Origin: Myxococcales bacterium
Lineage (GTDB): Bacteria > Myxococcota_A > Polyangia > Polyangiales > Polyangiaceae
DNA length: 39,508 bases
Assembly (NCBI GenBank): GCA_013297655.1
Contig: JAAFHV010000023.1
Location: 6,040-45,547 of the forward strand
Direction of reading: 5' to 3'
Both the position numbers and the translations under genes were made by a program. The notes under the pieces are model-generated. The model searched no databases. It was not told where the DNA came from and saw only the letters and a program-made list of their open reading frames with translations. Shown in pieces: positions 26,537 to 31,980 of this stretch (positions are counted from its first letter, which is position 1; every line of letters begins with the position of its first letter).

Positions 26537-26563
26537 GTTTCAAATTCTTTTGAAGTCTGTAAG
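26537..26563 (-). promoter_or_regulatory. AT-rich palindrome, likely control site of the menaquinone operon
   Basis: TTCAAA at 26539-26544 and TTTGAA at 26549-26554 form a perfect 6-bp inverted repeat with a 4-base centre. The patch is much AT-richer than the sequence around it. It lies about 70 bases upstream of ubiE and about 180 bases before the divergent gene at 26734. On the minus strand TTCAAA followed 15 bases later by TAAACC is a weak -35/-10 pair. It could be an operator with overlapping promoter; the bound factor is unknown. Confidence 0.35.
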
Positions 26564-26733
26564 GGGCACCGGTGAGGGCGTCAAGGGTGGACGTACCGGC
26601 CACCGCGGCGAGGGCCGTGAAGCGGCTGGCGGCGGCGGCGCGTTCGACGCATGAACGCCGGGCCCGGTCCGCGCCCCGAAGGTTTCAGGGCCACGTCGAT
26701 GGCCTCCACGCCAAGAGACGAGACGAGGCCGCC

Positions 26734-27387
26734 ATGAGCATGCGAGATCCGGTCGCCGAAACCGAGCCAAGCCCCCGTCCCACGTCGCGGCCGCCTCTCG
26801 AGATCGTCGCGGCGCTGAAACGATCGACGACCATGGAACGGTCGAGCGTGTCCGAGCGTATGCTTGGGACGAGCCCCCTCGTGACGATGGCGAAGCCCTC
26901 TGCGGACCCCGAGTACTTTCAGAAGCCGCCCCCCCCGGGTCGATCGCGGGAGAGCACGATCGTGCTCGCGGCCGACGGGCACTTCAAGCACGACGGCGAG
27001 AACGTCGACCACCCCCGCATGGGGGACGCGATGCACACGTGGATCGCGCGCCACCCCGACGACGGCCGCTACATCCTCGATAACGGCTACGACTGGACCT
27101 ATTTCACGGTCGAGGACGCGCCCTACTTCGTGCGCACCGTGACGGACGACGGCACCGGTTTTCCGCTCCTCCTCCTCAGCGACGGCAGCGAAGAGCCACT
27201 CGGCACGCGCCTCCGTCTCGGGGGCGACGATTCGCTTTACGTCGAGGTCAAGTCCGGCTCCACCACCGGCCCGTTCGAGGCCAAATTTTCCCGCCACGCG
27301 CAGTCGCTGCTCGGCCCGTACCTCGTCGAAAAGGGCGATGGGGTCGCGGTCCGCACGCGCCACGCGGTCGTCCCGCTCCCGCTCTGA
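26734..27387 (+). CDS. DUF1285-like protein
   Basis: A 217-residue soluble protein. ATG 26734 is preceded by GAGG at five bases; the frame is open further upstream but reads as Arg-rich non-coding sequence. The first 70 residues are polar and Pro/Ser/Thr-rich, probably disordered. The folded part (from about 72) reads IVLAADGHFKHDGENVDHPRM ... GRYILDNGYDWTYFTVEDAPYFVRTV, which matches the DUF1285 pattern of a DG-x-F start, a short helix with HP, then a YxL...xVEDAPxxV strand set. The function of DUF1285 is not known. It diverges from the menaquinone operon and precedes serA. Confidence 0.72.
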   Translation: MSMRDPVAETEPSPRPTSRPPLEIVAALKRSTTMERSSVSERMLGTSPLVTMAKPSADPEYFQKPPPPGRSRESTIVLAADGHFKHDGENVDHPRMGDAMHTWIARHPDDGRYILDNGYDWTYFTVEDAPYFVRTVTDDGTGFPLLLLSDGSEEPLGTRLRLGGDDSLYVEVKSGSTTGPFEAKFSRHAQSLLGPYLVEKGDGVAVRTRHAVVPLPL

Positions 27388-27417
27388 CCCGCCGCGAGCG
27401 CGCCCGCCGCGAGCGCG
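27388..27417. repeat. Tandem 15-bp repeat, two copies
   Basis: CCCGCCGCGAGCGCG occurs at 27388-27402 and again, identically, at 27403-27417, directly after the stop codon of the DUF1285-like gene. It is outside any gene. It is probably a small slippage duplication. Confidence 0.8.
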
Positions 27418-27429
27418 CGATGGAGCCGA

Positions 27430-27445
27430 GCTCGTCGTCACGAGC
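27430..27445 (+). terminator. Hairpin after the DUF1285-like gene
   Basis: GCTCGT (27430-27435) and ACGAGC (27440-27445) form a 6-bp stem with a 4-base CGTC loop, about 43 bases after the stop codon. No T run follows, so the evidence for termination is only the stem and its place. Confidence 0.28.
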
Positions 27446-27558
27446 AATCCGAGCTGAACGTTAGGCGCGTGCTCCGCGCGGTGCGGGTGGCCGTAGCCAC
27501 GATCGGTGGCCCACGGGCACGACGAAGGCCGATCTGTCCGCGCGCGCGATTTTTCGAG

Positions 27559-27564
27559 TATGCT
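27559..27564 (+). promoter_or_regulatory. Possible -10 box of serA
   Basis: TATGCT lies 12 to 17 bases before the serA start codon, in a small AT-richer patch (TTTTTCGAGTATGCT). Transcription would then begin within a few bases of ATG 27576, giving a nearly leaderless message, in line with the absence of a ribosome-binding site. No good -35 is seen. Confidence 0.25.
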
Positions 27565-27575
27565 CCGGCCGTTCC

Positions 27576-28802
27576 ATGCGCCTTCTCATCGCTGACAAGC
27601 TTCATCCCCGCGCCGTCGAAGAGCTCCGTACCCTGCCCATCGAGGTGGTCTACGAGCCCGAGCTCACGAAAGAGAGCCTCGAGACCCAGCTCCAAAACGT
27701 GGGCATCCTCGTGGTCCGCTCGAAGGAGGTCACCGCCAAGGCGATCGCCGGCGCCCGCCAGCTCAACCTCATCGTTCGAGCCGGCGCCGAAGCGGCCACC
27801 ATCGACTTGAAGGCCGCGAGCAAGGGCGGCGTCTACGTCGCCAACTGCCCTGGCAAGAACGCGGGCGCCGTCGCCGAGCTCGTGATGGGCCAGCTCGTCG
27901 CGCTCGACCGTCGCATCCCGGACGCGGTGTTGTCGCTCCGCAGCCAGAAGTGGGAGCGCACCGAGTTCGGAAAGGCCGAGGGGCTCGCAGGCAAGACGAT
28001 CGGCATCGCCGGCTTCGGCGCGATCGGCCGCGAGGTCGCGGTCCTCGCGAAGGCGTTCGGGCTCCACCCCATCGCGTGGAGCCGCGGCCTCTCCCCCGCG
28101 CGCGCCGCCGAGCTCGGTGTCGGCCACGTCAAGACGATCGAAGAGCTCGCGAGCAAGAGCCACATCCTCACGCTCCACCTCCCGGTGACCGACCGCACCC
28201 GTCAGCTCGTCGACAAGCGCGTGCTCGATCTCCTCCCCAAGCGCGCGATGCTCGTGAACGTCGCCCGCGCCGACCTACTCGACTACAGCGCCCTCCGAGA
28301 AGCCGTGAAGAATCGCGGACTTCGCGCCGCGGTCGACGTGTATCCGGACGAGCCCCGCGGCGGCGGAAAGGTCTTCACGACCGATCTGTTCGACGTGGCG
28401 CCGAGCGCGACGGGCGGCTTCGTCTACGGCACGCCGCACATCGCCGCGTCCACCGATCAGGCCCAGCTCGCGATCGCGACCGAGACGGTGCGGGTCATCC
28501 GAAGCTTCCTCATCGACGGCACCGTCCCGAACTGCCTGAACGTGTCGAACGTGCGCGCGGCGCGCTTCCAGCTCGTCATCCGCATGCTCGATCGGGTGGG
28601 CACGCTCGCGAACGTGCTCTCGGTCATCAAGCGACACGGCATCAACATCGAAGAGGTGACGAACACCGTGTTCGACGGCGGCGACGCCTCGTCCACCAAG
28701 CTTCGCCTGCTCTCGCGCCCGAGCGAGGTGTGCCTCACCGAGATCCGCGCGTTCGAGGAGATCCTCCACCTCGATCTCGTGACGCTCCCCAACCTGGCAT
28801 GA
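27576..28802 (+). CDS. serA: D-3-phosphoglycerate dehydrogenase family protein with ACT domain
   Basis: A 408-residue D-2-hydroxyacid dehydrogenase. The NAD-binding GxGxxG is G146-F-G148-A-I-G151; catalytic residues by family are R231 (NVARADL), E259 (PDEPRG) and H288 (PHIA). Near residue 68 VRAGAEAATID replaces the usual RxGxGxxNID, a common variant. The C-terminal region (about 328-408: RMLDRVGTLANVLSVIKRHGINIEEV) is an ACT domain, where serine usually binds for feedback. It lacks the extra intervening domain of the longest SerA forms. The reaction is oxidation of 3-phosphoglycerate, first step of serine synthesis. Related 2-hydroxyacid dehydrogenases are possible, but the ACT domain favours SerA. 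Upstream a TATGCT sequence may serve as -10. Confidence 0.9.
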   Translation: MRLLIADKLHPRAVEELRTLPIEVVYEPELTKESLETQLQNVGILVVRSKEVTAKAIAGARQLNLIVRAGAEAATIDLKAASKGGVYVANCPGKNAGAVAELVMGQLVALDRRIPDAVLSLRSQKWERTEFGKAEGLAGKTIGIAGFGAIGREVAVLAKAFGLHPIAWSRGLSPARAAELGVGHVKTIEELASKSHILTLHLPVTDRTRQLVDKRVLDLLPKRAMLVNVARADLLDYSALREAVKNRGLRAAVDVYPDEPRGGGKVFTTDLFDVAPSATGGFVYGTPHIAASTDQAQLAIATETVRVIRSFLIDGTVPNCLNVSNVRAARFQLVIRMLDRVGTLANVLSVIKRHGINIEEVTNTVFDGGDASSTKLRLLSRPSEVCLTEIRAFEEILHLDLVTLPNLA

Positions 28803-28803
28803 C

Positions 28804-29610
28804 ATGACGCCCGGCTCCCTCGATCGCGCGCCAGGGACAGCGTCCCGTGAGCGAGCGACGCCGACCCACGGCGAGAGGGAACGGACCGCCGCGTCCAGCT
28901 CACGAGCCACGAACGACGCGCACGTCGAGCCGGTGCCGCGCATCACGCTCATCACGAGCGGCGCGCGCGCGCTTGGTCGCGTGTCGGCGCTCGTGCTCGC
29001 GGGGCTGGTCGTCGCCGCCGCGGTGGGGGGGCTCGGCTCGGCGTGCACGCCGGTCCCCATCGTCGGTTACGACGCGGCACCGGTGGAGGGCGGCGTGGAC
29101 GGCGGCGACGCGCAGGCCGACGCGGCGTTCGACGGCGAAGCGGGCCCGCCACACCCGAAGAAGGAATACGACGCCGGCATCGACGACGACGCGTTCCCTT
29201 CCGCGGCCGACGGCGAGCTGGAGCTCCGCATGAAGCACCTCCTCGACGCCATCGTCGCCGGCGATCCCGCGCTCGCGCCGGATCTCCTCTATCCGCGCGA
29301 CGCGTGGGTGCGCTCCCACGACGCGATCGATCCCGGGAAGGCCTGGGACCACAAGGTAAAGCCCGCTTTTCTGAGAGATATCGCGAAGCTACACCGTGGC
29401 ACGAAGGCCATCGATCACGCCAAGTTCGTCTCGTTCGAGCTGGGCCACGCGATCACCCACGCGCCGGTGAAGGCGCACGACTTGAAGCGTCCTGTGTGGC
29501 GCGTTCGCCACTCGAAGCTCACGTTCAAGGTCGACGAGAAGCTGAAGCGGATGGACATCTCGGAGATGACCTCGTTTCGCGGCGCCTGGTACGTCACCAA
29601 GCTGCGCTAG
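28804..29610 (+). CDS. Putative lipoprotein of unknown function
   Basis: Up to 268 residues. A hydrophobic segment (ALVLAGLVVAAAVGGLGSAC) ends in a lipobox-like GSAC, followed by an Asp/Ala/Gly-rich linker (GGVDGGDAQADAAFDGEAG). The C-terminal domain (about 130-268) contains MKHLLDAIVAGDPALAPDLLYPRDAW and a Lys-rich end; it looks like a small alpha/beta domain but no family is recognised. The ATG at 28804 nearly touches the serA stop, which suggests co-translation, but it leaves about 45 polar residues before the hydrophobic core. GTG 28933 in the same frame gives a normal signal peptide length and may be the true start. The stop codon lies in the left arm of a long inverted repeat. Confidence 0.68.
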   Translation: MTPGSLDRAPGTASRERATPTHGERERTAASSSRATNDAHVEPVPRITLITSGARALGRVSALVLAGLVVAAAVGGLGSACTPVPIVGYDAAPVEGGVDGGDAQADAAFDGEAGPPHPKKEYDAGIDDDAFPSAADGELELRMKHLLDAIVAGDPALAPDLLYPRDAWVRSHDAIDPGKAWDHKVKPAFLRDIAKLHRGTKAIDHAKFVSFELGHAITHAPVKAHDLKRPVWRVRHSKLTFKVDEKLKRMDISEMTSFRGAWYVTKLR

Positions 29611-29733
29611 GAGGCTGGTGCTTTCCGCCAATACCTTCGCCTGGCCGTCGTCGGACGTCCTCACGAACAGGAGTTCGCTCCGGGCGGTCCTCCTAGGCCA
29701 GGCTCGGTCTTGACGAAAATCATCCAGCCTCCT
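29609..29733. repeat. Nested inverted repeats, 125 bp, between convergent genes
   Basis: Outer arms AGGAGGCTGG (29609-29618) and CCAGCCTCCT (29724-29733) are perfect 10-bp inverted repeats. Inside them CCTGGCC (29640-29646) pairs with GGCCAGG (29696-29702), GGAC near 29653 with GTCC near 29688, and CGAAC (29664-29668) with GTTCG (29673-29677). The arms are co-linear, so the RNA could fold into one long, interrupted hairpin. The left arm begins inside the stop codon of the lipoprotein gene. It may be a bidirectional terminator, a structured RNA, or a small terminal-inverted-repeat element; no flanking target duplication is seen. Confidence 0.6.
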
Positions 29734-29744
29734 CTGTGCCGCGG

Positions 29745-29775
29745 GGGTGATCCCTCCTCGGGGCACGCGACCACG
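29745..29775 (-). pseudogene. Decayed duplicate of the ferredoxin gene 3' end
   Basis: The segment repeats bases 29847-29878 of the ferredoxin gene: GGGTGATC, then four bases instead of five, then 19 identical bases. On the minus strand it reads VVACPEE, copying the VVACPEKA around the last cysteine of the second iron-sulfur motif, but a one-base deletion breaks the frame after that. The copies are about 102 bases apart, and no other similarity was noticed on either side. It looks like a local tandem duplication that has decayed. Confidence 0.6.
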
Positions 29776-29820
29776 GAGCGACCGCAGAGGGAGGTGGAGT
29801 AGCGGGGCCCCGTTACCCCG

Positions 29821-30168
29821 TTAGCTCGCGGCTTCGGCGCGCACGAGGGTGATCGCCTTCTCGGGGCACGCGACCACGCATAGCCCGCACGCGCGGCACG
29901 CCGCCGCGTTGGGCGTGTAGGCCGTCCTTCTCCCGTGGACCATGCTCTTCACTTTGCCCATGAGGGAGAGCTTCGCGAAGTCACTGTCGTCGATGCGGCG
30001 CACCTCGAAGACGTCGTACGGACACACCTCGACGCAGTCGTCTTTGCCTTCGCATGCGCCGCGCTTCACGAGCGGAACGAACGTGCCGGGAGCCGCTTTG
30101 CACTCCTCGCCGGGCCGGTCCGGGTGGGCCGCCGCACGCTTCGCCTTCGCCGGGTTTCGTTTCGCCAT
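29821..30168 (-). CDS. Dicluster ferredoxin family protein
   Basis: A 115-residue electron-transfer protein. The second cluster motif is complete: C91-x2-C94-x2-C97-x3-C101-P (CRACGLCVVACPEKAI), a 4Fe-4S site. The first motif is C39-x5-C45-x3-C49-P (CEGKDDCVEVCP): the usual second Cys is Lys42. An additional Cys at 23 lies in CKAAPGTFVP. The first site may hold a 3Fe-4S cluster or use C23; the pattern CEGKxxC..VCP is what I recall of this ferredoxin group, so it is probably the normal state and not a defect. The N-terminus is Lys/Ala-rich. No partner redox enzyme lies next to it. ATG 30168 lacks a clear ribosome-binding site. Two copies of CCCCGTTA overlap its TAA stop (29808-29823). Confidence 0.9.
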   Translation of the reverse strand: MAKRNPAKAKRAAAHPDRPGEECKAAPGTFVPLVKRGACEGKDDCVEVCPYDVFEVRRIDDSDFAKLSLMGKVKSMVHGRRTAYTPNAAACRACGLCVVACPEKAITLVRAEAAS

Positions 30169-30321
30169 GACCCGAGGATGACGGCGACCGCGCCCGTTCG
30201 CGAGCGCGTTTACCTAGCTTTTCGCGAGAGGGCACGGCGCACTCGCGCGCCCTCGCCCTCCCTTCGTCACGTGGTCTGCGCGGGCTTGCATCTCGTTCTC
30301 GCTGGCAAATGGGACGAGGCC

Positions 30322-30726
30322 CTACGTGTCGAGAAGGTGGACCACGAAGTCTTCGAACGTCGCGGCGATTTTCGTCGTCTCGCCCGCGTCGTGGTCAGAG
30401 ATCCAAATCTCCCCCGCCGAAGTTAGGCCGATACGGTTCCCGCCGAGGTCCATCGATATGACCGCCCACCTCGCCGTCGGCTCCCATCCATCTGCGCGAA
30501 ACCGTGCGGTCGCATCGACTACAGAATAGCCCTCGTCCGCCATCACCTCGGCGCGCCGGAGCCCGAAGATAGGCAGGCTCCCGACGACGGCGCCACCGTA
30601 TCGTCCGACGAAATCTCGGTAGTCTCGGGAGAACTGAACGCCGACTGCCGCTTCTGCGGCATCGATCTCGACTTCCGGCACGGGCCCGCGCCCCAGCAGC
30701 ACCGGCGCATTCAGAAAAGAGCTCAT
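30322..30726 (-). CDS. SMI1/KNR4 (SUKH) family protein, probable toxin immunity
   Basis: A 134-residue cytoplasmic protein of SUKH size. The motif order fits: an acidic helix (VEIDAAEAAVGVQFSRDYRDFVGRYGG), then GSLPIFGL, then strand-loop units ending in AVISMDLGGNRIGLTSAGEIWISDHD, with a final helix TFEDFVVHLL. SUKH proteins in bacteria mostly neutralise polymorphic nuclease toxins by binding them. It is clearly different in sequence from the other two SUKH proteins just upstream, so it probably served another toxin tip. It is the last gene on the minus strand after the toxin locus. A TAAAAT sequence at 30758-30753 could be its own -10. Confidence 0.82.
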   Translation of the reverse strand: MSSFLNAPVLLGRGPVPEVEIDAAEAAVGVQFSRDYRDFVGRYGGAVVGSLPIFGLRRAEVMADEGYSVVDATARFRADGWEPTARWAVISMDLGGNRIGLTSAGEIWISDHDAGETTKIAATFEDFVVHLLDT

Positions 30727-30752
30727 CGAGTCTTTGCAGGGTTTTGGCTCTC

Positions 30753-30758
30753 ATTTTA
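30753..30758 (-). promoter_or_regulatory. Possible -10 box before the third SUKH gene
   Basis: TAAAAT on the minus strand matches five of six consensus bases and lies 27 bases before ATG 30726 in an AT-rich gap of 70 bases. A convincing -35 is absent. It would allow this immunity gene to be expressed independently of the toxin. Confidence 0.28.
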
Positions 30759-30796
30759 CGCCCTGCATTTCGCGCGAGCTGACCCCCCATACATGC

Positions 30797-31216
30797 CTAT
30801 ACCAACTGGTCCCAAAATTCTTTCCACGAGACCTGCAGATCGAGGAGTCGAAACTGGGGCTCATGTGTAAGGAGGAATACAGGCAGGTTCGGATCGGCGC
30901 AGTCAACAATCAGCGCGTTTCCCCCTGAGGCGTTCGCGAATGGCAACATATGAGTCGGCACCGCCGATTTATGGCGCACCAGAATATCGTACGTACGCTG
31001 AATGCTCCCTCTTCCCGGACGGACAGCAAAGCACTCTGAAACCTCAAAATTACCTGGCGGCTCGCCAAAGGTCTTACGTATCGGGCGCCCTCCATTGGCG
31101 ACCGTAAACAGTGCTCGGACCGCTAGCGGTATCGCAAACCCAAGACTCCGCTCGAATTCAGATATTTCGGTTTCGGATGCAGGCGGATCGCACTCTTCGA
31201 ATGTGTGTCCGTTCAT
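30797..31216 (-). CDS. SUKH-family immunity protein, paralogue of the toxin-adjacent one
   Basis: A 139-residue SMI1/KNR4-type protein. It lines up along its whole length with the immunity protein at 31536-31979: ANGGRP, then RGS...Y..LV..K.A.P, LPFA..SGGN...VDCADP, LLTHE..FRL, and FW..L near the end. ATG 31216 is chosen over GTG 31228 because it overlaps the stop of the toxin-tip fossil as ATGA, the usual toxin-immunity junction, with GGGGTGGG upstream. Codon use is AT-richer than in host genes. It presumably protects against the nuclease whose last residues remain just upstream; cross-protection against the present toxin is possible. Confidence 0.87.
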   Translation of the reverse strand: MNGHTFEECDPPASETEISEFERSLGFAIPLAVRALFTVANGGRPIRKTFGEPPGNFEVSECFAVRPGRGSIQRTYDILVRHKSAVPTHMLPFANASGGNALIVDCADPNLPVFLLTHEPQFRLLDLQVSWKEFWDQLV

Positions 31217-31323
31217 TGCCCACCCCACCGCAGATACTTCACACCATGATGAGCTTCGTATTGCGCGACACCGCCATTGTGGGGTTGATTAGCCTCGCGC
31301 TGGTTCACGTGCTCGGGTTGCAT
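31213..31323 (-). pseudogene. Fossil C-terminal end of an Rhs toxin tip (WHH nuclease type)
   Basis: The last 36 codons of an open frame end at TGA 31213-31215. They match the end of the large toxin with the same spacing: MQ-x9-AN-x-PH-x-GGVAQYEA, then KYLxW. The DNA is also similar (compare 31253-31275 with 32026-32048). The WHH catalytic motif and everything before MQ are absent; bases 31324-31535 hold GC-rich sequence with no recognised gene. The ATGA overlap with the following immunity gene is kept. It is therefore a remnant of an older tip plus immunity cassette. It could also be a donor for recombination into the full-length toxin gene. Confidence 0.8.
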
Positions 31324-31535
31324 GCACCGCTTCGGCGGTCGCCTGCGCCGCGATTGCGCCGACTGAGGTGACATGGGCGCCGCCCACGCTAGCGCTTCGA
31401 TGTGCGGCGTCGTCGATCTTGGCGGAACGTGCGCGCGCCGGAGTCGTGAAAAATTGCCTCCACCAGTTTGTGCGCACCCAATCGCTCGAACGCGAGGGCG
31501 GATCGTCGGCGCGCTGTCGCCCATCATTCGGGATG

Positions 31536-31979
31536 TCACCCTCGACCCGGAAACGCCTCATCAATAGTGGTCAACTCGCCCCAAAATGAATCAATATCGA
31601 CATTAAGTGGCACAAGCCGAAACACAGTCTCGTGTGTCAGCAAGTACACCCCATAGCCAGGATCTGCACAATCCACAAAGAAGACATTTCCACCAGAATC
31701 TTCGGCAAACGGCAGGAAGCTGGCTGGCGCCGCCTTCTTCTGAGTAACAAGCAAGTGATAGTTAGCTCGCAGGCTCCCTCGCTGGTCATTGAGCGCTAGG
31801 CAGGAGTGCACGTCGGTAACATTCGGAAATATCGACGGGACGGGTCGCCCGCCGTTTGCGTTCAGAAACACCCACTTCAGCGACTCCGGCAGACAGATAT
31901 TGAGCTCTACCTCGATGGCCCGAATATCCTCGCGGCTCGCTGGCGATTTTACCCGATCAAACCTGATCCCTTGAATCAT
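31536..31979 (-). CDS. SUKH-family immunity protein for the WHH-type toxin
   Basis: A 147-residue SMI1/KNR4-type protein with the family pattern: an acidic N-terminal helix (SREDIRAIEVELNICLPESLKWVFLNANGGRP), a central region, SGGNVFFVDCADPGYGVYLLTHE and a closing helix (DSFWGELTTIDEAF). ATG 31979 is one base after the TAA of the toxin gene, so the two are translated together; GGTGG in the toxin's last codons can serve as ribosome-binding site. By position it is the cognate immunity protein that blocks the nuclease tip in the producing cell. The gene is AT-richer than the surroundings. The longer upstream frame to 32222 is a shadow of the toxin. Confidence 0.9.
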   Translation of the reverse strand: MIQGIRFDRVKSPASREDIRAIEVELNICLPESLKWVFLNANGGRPVPSIFPNVTDVHSCLALNDQRGSLRANYHLLVTQKKAAPASFLPFAEDSGGNVFFVDCADPGYGVYLLTHETVFRLVPLNVDIDSFWGELTTIDEAFPGRG

Positions 31980-31980
31980 A

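Noticed and set aside
29820..30168. A link between the ferredoxin and the toxin locus
   Set aside because: Composition changes between the ferredoxin and the SUKH genes, and no known toxin system of this type uses a ferredoxin; adjacency alone was not taken as evidence.
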